From NCBI GenBank assembly GCA_000499405.2, contig HG738139.1, positions 6,968,616 through 7,032,615 of the forward strand: a DNA stretch of 64,000 bases. The letters are read 5' to 3'. Made by a program: the position numbers and the translations under genes. This document shows, piece after piece, positions 13,384 to 25,600 of the stretch (its first letter is position 1; each line of letters starts with the position of its first letter). The notes beneath the pieces are model-generated. The model was not told the DNA's origin, ran no database searches, and worked only from the letters and a program-made list of their open reading frames with translations. The DNA is from Onchocerca volvulus. Its lineage: Eukaryota; Nematoda; Chromadorea; Rhabditida; Onchocercidae.

Positions 13384-16300
13384 TTTTTTTTTTTTTGTTT
13401 GATTTTTTCCTTCTGTTGAAAATAAAGATCCTGTCGAACCAGTGTATGTGAGAAGAATTTGACGACATATCGAAGCATATGTAAAATCTTACTTCCGATA
13501 ACTTCGAAATATGGTGATATCAGATTCGTTATCGGTTTGCATATTCATTGCATGAAAAAATGTAGTTTATGAAAGTAGCAAAAATTGGTTCATTAGGAAC
13601 TCAACATTCAGCTATCTGAAATGTATTGCACATAAATTCAACCAGATTGCATTTATGTGAATTCGAAGTAGATATGGTTCATTCGCAAGGAAAATGGTCA
13701 AGAAGTATTTTTGTTTCAATGTAAGAAAGTTTTGTCAACATTAATATTTCTTCCATTGCTAAAACATTGTGAAGAATCTGGTCGAGGACCTCGATGTTTG
13801 CAGAAAAGGATTGTATTAATCAAGGATTTTCCAGTCTGAGAAAGGACAGTAATAAAGGTTCGGAATAAAGTATTTCTAAAATTTGCTTCTAGGATTAATT
13901 GATGCGGTGAGAATTATTTTGGTTTTTTTGGAGATGATTCTTCTTGTGTGTGACTCATTAAACAAAATTGGGATTGGGAAAGAATCATCGTTTTAGAAAA
14001 GTGATAACACTAAATTCGATTTTCAGATCATTTCTTTATTTACGTTATGCATTCATTATTAAGGATCAGTTTAAAATGTTTCCATAAATTAATTTTACTG
14101 AATATTTTTGCTTTCTGTTAATCGTGCTTCTGGAAATAATTCTTCAGTCTTTAGTCCGCTCCAATCTTCAGCTGATGGCTAAAAAAAATCCGAAAATAAT
14201 TTTCGTCTGCGAGGAATATGCTCATGGATAGAGCGGAAACGCTTAAGATAAATGGACCGTCACTAAATGCTAGATATAGTTTAATTTAACAACAAGAAAA
14301 AGTTTTTTTCGTAATGCAGTTGCTGTCCATCTTCAGCCGAATTCTTCCAGTCATTTTAATTTCCGTAGAATTTCTACTGAATAGTATGCTTTCGCTATGA
14401 ATCCTTTTTCGAGAACCTGCTCATCTGAACAGGAAAAAACTTCGCAAAAGAAATTTGAGCTAACTTACAGATTCTAAGTTTGAAAGTCTTCCAAGTGAGA
14501 CTGCCTTGTGAACTGATCTGGAGATTGGAAAAATTCAGCTGTTTGAAAATTTGGTTTTGAAAAATGTAAATGCTCTTGAAAACACGAAAAAGTTTTTAAA
14601 AATAGTTGTGATTTCTTATCTCAAAATTATGAAAGGAACGAGTGAACAACTAACCCGAAATTATCCGGCTCAGGTGTTGAGCGGTCTGGAAACAGGGAAT
14701 GCCAAGTTTGGATATGCAGCAGATTGTGGAAATAAATTTAGGGCACCGAAATACTACTTTAATTTGATATACTGTATCAAATTGACTGCCTTTAAACTGG
14801 TAAGCAGAATTTAAAATCATGCACAAAATTAAGAACTTACAACTTGCGCTTTTTGACCGATATCTGAAAATGGTACTTGAAAATGTTTGTAAATACAAAA
14901 TTGATTGGTTGGAATCGTCCGAACATTGATATGAAATCCAATCATAGTTCAAGCCCTCGGCTATCTTATGATCTTCCTTCTCTTCTCAACTTTGCTCTTT
15001 AACTATATTGAATTGACGTCTTTGTTAGAGGGCAGGATGCTCATTTAGTTATAACCAAAGAAATCTTAGCTTGCTTGAAGCATCTGAAAAAGCCTTATTG
15101 TTTTGAACTATTGTTCTTTTTCCTTCCAAATTTATATACTAACATTAAAATTAACCATACGTAGTATTTTTTTTAAATTCTATGTTGACTGTAATTTCAA
15201 CATCAGCTGACGAAAGCTGTGAAATATCACATGCCAAATTTCCAAGCGTACGATGCAAATTTGTGATGGCAGTTGTCTAAAATTAAGAAATTTCTGAAGC
15301 CTAGGAAAAACTGCGACAAATATTAAATTCAAGATGTGTTTATGAACTTTTATTGTACTGATGATCTTCAAAATCTCACTATTTTGAACAGAATCACGTA
15401 AAAGTAAGTGTTTTAATTTAGCAGAAAAAAATCTAAGAAAAAATTTGACAACTGAAATAGAAATCAGTGAGATTCACCATACTACAACCAAGCAATACAG
15501 AACGATGTAGATGAAATGTTTTGAAAAGTAAAGTTAAAGCCTGCTCTAATTTATTTTTGGAATAATGCAAATTCAGAGGCACAGTTTAAGCTCCTTCCTT
15601 AATATTGATTAATCGTAGGTTGACAAAAGCATATTATTCGAATCATGATTTTCCACCGAAATCAGTAATATCATCAATATATTAATTAATCATTTATTGG
15701 TTTTTTCTGATTTGATCAGATCTGCATTCTGCGCTCCTGAAAATCCAATTTTAAATTGCAGCTAGCTTACCCATAGCACTAGATTCTGATGTGATAAATA
15801 TAATTCAATAATTTGAGCTTACAGACACATGTCATCACAACAAAAACACAAGATATCATTTCTTTTTTTTTCGGGAAAATCTTAATAAGGACGATTTAAA
15901 CGAAATACATCCTAGATACTACTTTTCAAAAAGAAAGCGAGATAGATGGTGACTTCTTCCCAAAAAACTAATCTGTTTTTTTTTTAAATTATTTTTTAAT
16001 AAGACAAATTTCCTTGTAACTCATTCGTATAGTGAAAAATGGAGTGAAAAAAAAAAAAAAAAACGAATATTTGCGGATTAATATCATCGTCAATAAAGCA
16101 TTTGATCATCATGATCAGGAACTTAAGCTTAGGTACAGCTTATAATCGTACTTCATATAAGGCAGGAACTTTTTGGAGAATTTGATCATATCTTTTATTT
16201 ATTAAAGCAGTTGATAAAATAAGTCACTCATTTCTGTTGAAAAGACTAATGATTTAAAGGAGCTTATCACTGACTTCAGGTTCGTACTCATTAAATTAAT

Positions 16301-19300
16301 TTATATAAATACAAAAAAAAAAAGAAATGATATGACAAGTTTTCCGAAACTGTCGGATTCTCCCCGATCCGTATCCAGTATCCATCGCCAGACGACTGAA
16401 AAGAAAGACGTGTCTTTTTGCTGCATTGTGTTTTACTGATAACTATATGCTGACATCATATTCAGTATCTCATTATTTATCCCAATTTCGCTATAACTAA
16501 AATTTACCTATTACCTATTTATTTTGAAACCATAAATATCAGAATTCTGTGCAATCTTTTAAAAAGCAAGAAAAATCAGAAATTACGAATCTCTCATGAG
16601 TTTTCTTTTATAATTTATGAGCGAAATAATTTTTGTAGTATTAATATATAAAAGTCAGTTAAGAGAACATTAGTTTCATTCATTTTTATTTTTTTTCTTT
16701 CAATTATCAAATATTTTGTATCAAAATACTTGAATGAATTTTTTAGTAAGAAGAAACAAATATATTTGAAAACATAATAATAAACGGATTTCAACAAAAG
16801 AAGCTCTCAATGCTAATCAATAGATCAATAATTTACTAATTGAGCTTCTAATAACTTACTGATTAAATTTTGGGGCATTCAGATTGATCTCAAAGTTTCA
16901 AGAATATTTTTAGTACTTTCATCAACTTTACGAAGTCTTTTTGCTATTCAGCCATCTCTAATTTCGACTATTATGAGATATAATATTTTTTTCAAAGAGA
17001 TTTGATAGGAATTCGGAGACTTTTAAACTTTGGAATATAAGAAAATTGTTGACTTTGACACGTTCTTATTAAAAACTACCAGTATTTATGATAAAAATTT
17101 GTACATAATTTCAGTTCCAGCGAAAAGTTTTAATGATGAATATTTTTCTCCGTTCTCTGAACCCGCCTTATACTCTTTTCTGATGCCTTTCGGAGCTCCT
17201 CTTTTATTCTTCAGTTTTAAATGCACATGATTTTTTTTTTAGAATTGGAGTAAAATTTTCGAAACCAGTTCTTTGGACCTTTGCATACAGAGTGTCATGA
17301 TGGAATACCACGTCGTCTGAATTCTTCCAACTGTACAGTACAACTCTACTAAATTTTCCATTCAATTACATCAAAGACAACGCATTCTCTCTAAAATACG
17401 ATGAATTCCCACAACGGAAGTAATATACTTCATACTGAAGTGTGGGTGTTCAAAATTCTCGCTTTTTTCTTCAACTTTCAACGATCGGCCGTTTGTAGAT
17501 GCGAACTGAAAATTTCAAAGTCGGAGGAATGATAAGTGTTGTTTTTGATTACTGGAGAAAACGATCATATCTCCAACACTTTTAAACAATCGAAGAAGAG
17601 CTAAACGTTGAATGGATTAGAACAGATGGACTGATTTTTCTTAACAATCTTAGCAGTCTTTTGATTGTGCTGGATATTATTTGTTCATATTTTAAATGTA
17701 ACCAATTATTTTTTTGCTAAAAATTCAAACAATTCTGTTATTTTCAACTCTCTTCAGTGTTAATTTTTATTTATCATTTTATTACTTTTCATTTGTTTTA
17801 ATTTTTCACTCTTGTATCACCAAAAGTTTTGATTTAGTGATGAAAATGAAATGCCTTTTTGCGACACTGTTTTTCTTTCTATTTTTATGTTTTTAATTCT
17901 CCTCCAATGTGTGACATAAAAATTGTACACAATTAATTTTGAAGCAAATGGAGAAAGGAAGAACATAGTCCTGCTTTGGTTAGTGTCATAGATTGTACTC
18001 TTGGACGAAGTTAAGAGAAAAAATTATGAGAAGACCTCAGAATAGTTTCAATGAAAGCGAGCAAAGAAGATTCTGTAATGTTATCAAATCTCGATCGAGG
18101 AACTTTAATTACTCGATTCCACAAATTAACGAAGTGTGGGCTTCCATACTAACTTATATCTTTACAGATGTCCAGACGACATTTCTTTCCTGATTCTTAA
18201 CAAATACTTACTTTACAATTTCCTATGAATGTTATTTCCATTTTTCAAAATTTTATCGGTTTTCCCAAAGTTTTATTTCTAAAATTGTGTGAATATTATG
18301 AAATTTCATGCAATCTCTGTTGTTCTGCTATCGTTTTTAGAGCAAAATTGTCTCTCCCTAAGTACAATCTCATATTTAAGAAATTTTTTTGGCCTTATTA
18401 ATATAGAAATAATCTTCGTTATCAGCAGTAGTTTAAGCAATAGAGTAGTGATCTGAGGTGGTTAAAATCTAAAGATTAAGTTTGATTCGAGTTATTCCAA
18501 GTTAAAGTTTTTTTTCTATTTTAGAATTGATGAGAGATTACATTGATTGGAGAGAGGAAGACAAACAAATCATCATTACTTCTTTTTACCGTTTTCATGC
18601 TTGAGATAACGATTAGCATCCTTGCCAGCTTGACAGTCTTAGAAATTTGCACACATTCTGCAAAGAAATTAATATATGATATAATAAATAATCAGTTATT
18701 CCGTTTTAAGTAAAAAATAGTCCGATATAGTTATCAATGATTGCACTATCGTTGCAAGTGGATATTTTTTAATTTTTATAAATCAAAAAAGAGAGCGAAG
18801 CAAATAATCGAACCAATTTTTAGTTCCTTCTTGCAAATATCTACAAAATTAAGAAAATTAATTAAATATTAAGAATTAAGAAAAGTTAAGAAAATTTCAT
18901 ATTTAAGTACAAAAGAGAGATGGTAGATTTTTCTTAAGATAAAAAAAAGTCTCTAAAAAATCCTTTCTTCTGCGATATTTTATTGAAACTTGCCTAAAAT
19001 TTAATTTTTGTATAAATGATTTCTCAACATCTCTCGTATCTGTAAATATTTGTCACTCTTTGGTTTAAAAAAAAAAAAATCCAAAAGTTACTCTTTGATG
19101 ATGATACTTGTGATGATCTGTAAATGCACTTGAACATAGAGAATTGTACTTCAGGAAAATTGTGAAATATTTCTAAAACGAATTCTTTCCCAATACTCAA
19201 ATCGTGTAAATATGTGAATTCAGACTGATTTGATGATAACAATCGAAAAGTGAAATAACGTTTACCCTTTAATACATCAAAATTAAATTGCTATGGAGAT

Positions 19301-21023
19301 GGTACGAAAAAAAATACCTGAATAAATTAAGTGAATAAATAGCTGTGTGAACGAAGAATGAGGCGGTCAGGTTGTTGAGAAAGTAGATAAGTTCAAAAGT
19401 ATAATATATAAAAAGCTCCATTTCTCTTTTGCAATTATCTGTTGTCGAAAATATTGAAAATGTTTCAAATTCGATGATATTAGAATTATGTTTTTTATAG
19501 GTTTCAATGCTATATATATAATACTACAACTGTCAAAGGATAGATCTCTGTCCCTTTTTAAACATTTTCTGATTTAACTGAATTTTTTCGATTTTTTTTA
19601 TGGTTTCCAGAATATTCAAAAGCTATTTTAAGAAATCGTTGTTCTTGGATCTTTGCTTAATTACTGGTTCTTTAATAGGTCAGTTCAATTGGACTTTGCA
19701 AGATATAAATATGTGATTAGTTTGTATAGATCATCAATTTAGTTTACTATCTTTTTATAGAAACATGACAAAAATATAAAAATTATTGAAAAATGAAGTT
19801 ATCGAGTTTGTCGTCATACATTTACGCATGTATGACATCGCATCTTCGCTCTTTTGGATAATATTCTCCTTGTTAATTATAAATTTAAATTCAATTGCTA
19901 AAATGAGACAGCCTAATGGAACAAATCTGCTAATAAGAAACAGTGGTATCAGTGTGAGTAATAATAATTTATAATTGATCAGCATATTATCATTTCCAAA
20001 ATGTTATTTAGACATATCTCCTCCTTATGCCAAGTCATTTATACAAAGTTCAGCGATGCTCTTTGCTCTACAATTCATTGTCGCACACATTTAACTGTCG
20101 ACATCATTGTCATACACCGCTTTCCTACTAACTATTATAGTTATTGTTGAAATTTCACCAACCTTTCATTTCCTCTACTTTGTTATAATAAAATTTTTCA
20201 CTCATATTTTTTTTTTTCTTTTCCATCTTTATTGACAATCGATGTAATTCCAGTTTTCATGGCCAGTATCAAAGGCTTCAAGATTTTACAACTATTTATT
20301 GATTTTTTAGTTCGTTCATAATTATTTTGGATTAGGGGTGATGCAGCAATCGCAGTTAATTATTAGATTCATGAATATAGTCATTTATTCATTTGCCGAC
20401 GATGTATTTTCAATAAAATAAATATTATCCATACACTGTGATCAATTTTTTGCTATTACAATTTTTTGTTGGCTTCTATTTTTATTTGTGAGTAGTTTTA
20501 ATTTTATATAAAAGGATAAAATTGTCATTTCTCCTTCTGCCCTTCAACTTCTTACCGTAAAAGTTACAATTCTGGGATTTATTCATTTATTATAGAAGAA
20601 GCGTCATACTTTGGAAATAATTTGAAATGTAATATTTACACTAATCATCTGCTTAAAATTATTATTATACAAACTTGTATAATATGATAATGTACTGCGT
20701 TAAATTCATAAATTTTTGGATACAGCTGAAATTTGTTCGTGAAATATGATAATTTTACTATAAAAAGAAATGTTCAAAACTTGTTCTGAAATATCTTAAA
20801 TTTTGTGATTACACGTTACTTCGACCGTGTAACATAAAAGCAACATATTCGTCAGATAATGATGCATTCTATTTTTATTATAGATAAAATTAAACTATTG
20901 TAAATTTCCTATAAATTGTATAAAAGAATCAGTATGATCTATTTGTTCTAAAACTATGCTGTAAAATAAATGAAGCTCTGAGAACACTAATTTTCATGAA
21001 ATTTTTCCATTATTCTTTGAGAA
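13384..21023. other. Gene-poor AT-rich region
   Basis: About 7.6 kb after rpl-6 with no open frame resembling a known protein. The longer frames (14551-14814 plus, 14650-14952 minus, 17993-18193 plus) do not join into a multi-exon model with credible splice sites. I found no tRNA, rRNA or other RNA gene by reading. Homopolymer A and T runs are common. Small non-coding RNAs or poorly conserved genes could be missed by eye. Confidence 0.5.
13421..13426 (+). promoter_or_regulatory. Poly(A) signal of rpl-6
   Basis: A perfect AATAAA lies 38 nt after the rpl-6 stop codon, in the expected position for a short 3' untranslated region. Confidence 0.7.
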
Positions 21024-21332
21024 ATGACAAAAGCAATAATAAATTTGCATATCAATATTCTATGCCTTGTCACTTGTTGTCACCCAATCACTGGGCTTTC
21101 GTTATTACTTTTTACTGTTTTTGACCTCTTTCGCCTTTTAGTTATTCTTGTTTTTCTCAAAGAAATGCTAAGTGAAAAATATCTCAGTATTCAATATTTT
21201 CCATCCACATTCAACAATTTTGAGAGATTTGATAAGTCACAGAAAGATGCAGTAGTTGATGAGCGATTAGTATATAAACGTTTATCACCACTAGCAAATG
21301 ATGCAAAAGATAATCTCGGTGTCTTTTTTTGA
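21024..21332 (+). CDS. Candidate small protein with hydrophobic N terminus (unrecognised)
   Basis: An uninterrupted 102-codon frame in otherwise gene-free DNA. Residues ~8-45 are strongly hydrophobic (for example LSLLLFTVFDLFRLLVILVF), which could be a signal anchor. The second half is polar and charged, with DERLVYKRLSPLAND near the C terminus; the KR there could be a dibasic processing site. Two AATAAA signals follow, at 21384 and 21428, 52 and 96 nt after the stop. I do not recognise the family. It could equally be a chance frame, or the last exon of a longer gene, because a TTTTAG acceptor-like site occurs inside it near 21140. Confidence 0.3.
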   Translation: MTKAIINLHINILCLVTCCHPITGLSLLLFTVFDLFRLLVILVFLKEMLSEKYLSIQYFPSTFNNFERFDKSQKDAVVDERLVYKRLSPLANDAKDNLGVFF

Positions 21333-21383
21333 AGATAAAAAGTCATTAATAAGTATTTTGTATTCGACGCACGCCTCCTCCAT

Positions 21384-21433
21384 AATAAAAATTATGAGTG
21401 TTTTTTATTCATTTGATGTAAAACTTCAATAAA
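21384..21433 (+). promoter_or_regulatory. Two AATAAA poly(A)-type signals
   Basis: AATAAA occurs at 21384-21389 and 21428-21433, shortly after the small frame ending at 21332. In AT-rich DNA such hexamers arise by chance, so this is only weak support for a transcript end. Confidence 0.3.
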
Positions 21434-21743
21434 AATTAATTTTTCCAAATTTCTCTTAACTTATAGTTATTTGATGTAATTCATTGATTTGGAAGAAATT
21501 TAGAACTGTGGGAAGAGGGAAAAGGGAGGAAAATGCTACACCTCACCTAATTCTTTTCTTTTGAAAAAATATCCTTCATAAGAATTTTGCTTTTTAGCTT
21601 TTTCATTATTTCAGTCATGGAAGGTTCAATTCAAATTTCAATAGTTGGAAATACACTTTTTGCCAAAAGGATGACTGATTAGTAAGAACAATTTGAAAAA
21701 AATAATTTTGCTCTGTTTATTTTAAATTTATGTTACTTTTTTT

Positions 21744-21745
<2 letters not shown>

Positions 21746-21801
<56 letters not shown>
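21746..21801. repeat. 56-nt uninterrupted T run
   Basis: Bases 21746-21801 are all T, preceded by another T-rich tract broken by one C at 21745. It could be a homopolymer expansion or the poly(A) tail of a minus-strand retroposed copy, but I see no gene-like sequence attached. The length is prone to assembly error. Confidence 0.95.
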
Positions 21802-21807
<6 letters not shown>

Positions 21808-22613
21808 GCAAGCAGTATGGAATTATTCATTACTTACTGATAATAATTTCTTCTCTTTATTATATGTGACATATCACCATGTTGAATTTAATTCCTGTGT
21901 CAAATTTTTTTTTTTTTTTTTTTGATCCCACTATTAAGTTCATTTATTTAAACATCCACTTAAAGATGGCCAAGACTTCCAAATTTACGAATAATTCAGA
22001 CAGTAAATTAAGAATGAAAAAAAAGGTCTTATTCGACTTAGAAATTATTAGATGATTTTCGGCACGTTAATTAAGCATATTCCACTTTTTTTGAATACAC
22101 CTTTGCAAGAATCAATTATATCTTCATTCATACAGAAAATTGCTTTTAGATTTGTTGTTTATTTTACAATTAACTCATCGAAAAATGGTTATTCAGTTAT
22201 GTATGAAGTTTCCTTCTATCATTTTTATGCTTTATAGCTTACTAATTTATTGAGTTCTTACAGATAGCTGATCAACAGGGAATATTATAACACGGGACAG
22301 AAGTAAGCCCATATAAACTCTGGTTAACGTTTTCTCTTACGATATATATTGTTCATCGACCAAATCGAAACTTTTTTGTCGAGGTTTCTTCAATTCTTAT
22401 CATAACTTCATGAACGACGAAGCAAGTAATGATCGCAGCAGTATGATTCAATCCTTCGATCCCTCTTATTTTATGAGGTGAAACATCCGGAAAGATAGAA
22501 AAACGGATAAAGCAGCTTACAAGTTTTTTCTAGATTTTAAACTCAAATTTCAAAACTCAAGAATCTTTTTTAAAAGGAAATAATTTGAACGGAGAGGAGA
22601 AGTAAACGCGTTG

Positions 22614-25600
22614 ATGGAGAATCACGAATCCTCGTCGTTTGATACGTCGCAGAACGACCAATCATCGCTGAAACCCAATGAAACCGATGATGCCATCGTT
22701 GATAGTGATGATGAACAATTCTTATGTGGCTATGGCAGGTTAATCTATTTTCCATCAAACTTCTAGAAGCTCTCTTTTCTGTTAAATGAAACTATTCCTA
22801 TTCCTTCACTACCAATCAGTTGTATTTTCTCATCTATCTTGTGACCGCAGATAGATTCTTGTGTTGCAGGTGTACACCGAAATGGCTACAAAAGTTCCAC
22901 AATGCCAAATGGCTATTAGTTATGCTTGGCATCTGCGCATTTGTGCAAAGTTTCGTCGTCAATAGTATATTTCCTGTGGGTTTATCAACACTTGAAAAGC
23001 GATTTCACATGACAAGGTCTAGGAATATTATAGTTAATTATCTTATATTTAAACGATCAAACTAACATCTTTTATTAAATTCATAATGAGCGTGGCCTAC
23101 TGCAGCTGGTCTATATAAATAAAATTAGGCGTTCGTTTGTTAAAAATCTTAAATCTCGGAAAATTTTTAAACACGCGCCTACTCGAATGCAACATTGTAT
23201 TAAAGTTTCAATTCAATCGGTGAAGAACTAACTTGAAGCATGAAAATGAATAACGAAATTTACACTTTTATTTATCTACTAACTAGATCCAGCCACGCGG
23301 AGCATAGCCGATCCAGCTCGTCTGTGTGGGCCGGTTATGCTTCGCGTATTCAACTGCAGCTAGTTCTCCACTGATTGTTTTCAAATTTTGATAAAACCTT
23401 GTATTCGAATAAGCCATCATTTTTATATAGATATATCTATTTTTTTCCACTCATCACGTCCATGACAACTAAAAGTGAGAGAAGAATTTTTCGACTCCGC
23501 CCTGCACTACGTCTTCATGAGCTGACTGAATTTTTTGATTCCGCCCCGCAAAATGCAAAGTATCAATTTGTGAATATTTTATTAACACTGAATATTATAA
23601 AAAGAAAAAAGATTCCAAAACAAATATAATTTTATCATTTTATCTATGTACTTTATTCATATAAATTTGCTCTTATTTTATCTTTTACTTATGATGTTAA
23701 ATGAAATTAAAGTAATTACAGTATAATGAAAGAAGGAAAGAGTTAATTGGTTCAGAGTAATTTATCAAATAGTAATAAATTTCAAACAGGCATTTTGTAA
23801 TTATAATTTTAAACTAATCACAGTAAATAAATATGTATATAATCCTCTAGAAAGCTGCAATAGTTCATTTTGCGCTATTTTAATTTTCTTAATTTTAATA
23901 ACTTGCGAAAGAAAATACAATTTTGCAAAAATTTTTCACAATATCGATCAAGCTTCCAAAAAAAAAAAAAAAATTTTACGAAGTTTGATCAAGAGCCTCG
24001 ACCAAGAGCCTCAACCGATTTTCAATCAATCGATCAAGAGCCTCTACCGATTTTTTGTGCGCCATTTTACATTCATCCCAAACAAGAAGTTTGCATTTTG
24101 CAATAATTTCTCATGCCCAATGTTTTGGAAATGTTGCATGTGGAATTTTCAATTATTGCATGCTCAATGGCAATTTCAAAGCGGAATGATCAGTTCTTCC
24201 ACCTGATAACAATGTTGCAGCTATTTCAGACGATGCAAGAGCTAAGTCCATATCATTTTGGGATCGAATTGCTGGCAGAATCGATCTAATTAGGAACGTT
24301 TTATCAGTTTCTCCTGGCGCATCTAAAAAGAAGATTTCTTCAACTCCTTTATTGACAGTTTGCATTATTTGACCGTGAATGCCTTTTTGCTCGAATGTTA
24401 GCTTAGGAATATTTGATCACACGTGCGACAAAAGATCGATCGTGTTGTAATTTTGTTCGCGAAGCAATTCTATATCAAACAGAACAACAGCAGATCGATT
24501 CGGTGATGGCATTCCCAACTGATTGAGAACTTTGTTCGCGATTTGTCAGCACGAGTCTTCAATCATTATCAACGCTTCGTTGTAGATTTCTGCTGTGAAA
24601 CCCATGTTCATATTTGAGTTTCCGCTATGGATTCGATGGTGAATATCTTCAGCCATATGCGAGTTATATTTCTCCCATAACTTTATTGGAGATGAAGGAC
24701 AGTAAGCGGTCAATAAAATTGCAAACAGTGTACGAATTTGATTTGGATGTGACGTATTGCATTCGTCATTAATGCATACATTCCAGTGTCGGTCGTTCTG
24801 CAATAAATTCAGCGCTTGACATGCACTGCCCCAAAAAAGTAGCATGTGTAACTTCGTTGATAATTTTTTATTGCTGGAAGGAGATAAGGCCGGACACATT
24901 TATTAACAACATGCAAAGAAAGAAGCATTCATTTTGATTAGAATGCACGGTGTACAATCTACTTATCACAGTTTCTTTGAATATACCGGGTTCGTAGACT
25001 CACTTTCCTCGTTTGCGTCGTTCAAATGATTTTCTATTCGCATTCCATGTGTAATACTTAGGCATTCCCCAGTGAGAAACAATATCGCCAAGTTAGGGAA
25101 TCTTAATACATCAATATCAATTATCGTAAATCGTGGTTTCGCACATGCTTTCGAACAGGCGTTTTGTCAGCATGAATAAAAATCTTGTCTGTATCAGATG
25201 GCATCATGTCAATTGCTGTTTTGAACAAACGCACTAAATTGCTTTTTCGTAAAGAAGCTGTTGCAGTTGGGAAACTAGATCTTTTTCTGTCGATAAAAAT
25301 TCCACAACTTGCATTCAGTTCATCATCACTATTACCGATGAAATACATTTGTAGGAATTTATGTTGATTATCTGCTGACGGAAGCAGGAAGCCGACTTTA
25401 TAATAAATTTGTCTTTTAACTTTGAAAGCTGGCATGAATTGAGTTGTTACGATTTCTGCACTGAACGACGTTATTTGAAAAACCGAGTTGTATTTCCATT
25501 TAAACAGGAAACGCTTTGATTCCAGCAATCAAAGTTTTTAATGGCTCTGGCGGTTCTTCAGGTTGAGGCAGTTTAATTTTTCTGGAGGCGCAAAACATTG

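Larger units (their letters stand above)
21333..22613. other. Region upstream of the SLCO gene
   Basis: About 1.3 kb of AT-rich DNA before the transporter start, including the 56-T run and a second T run at about 21906-21923. No coding frame is credible (22052-22237 has no support). The transporter promoter should lie near its right end; I see no distinctive motif. Confidence 0.4.

Noticed and set aside
24153..25528. Separate host genes on the minus strand within the SLCO intron
   Set aside because: All the frames match consecutive parts of one Helitron Rep/helicase protein and are broken by stops and frameshifts, so they are transposon remnant and not host genes.
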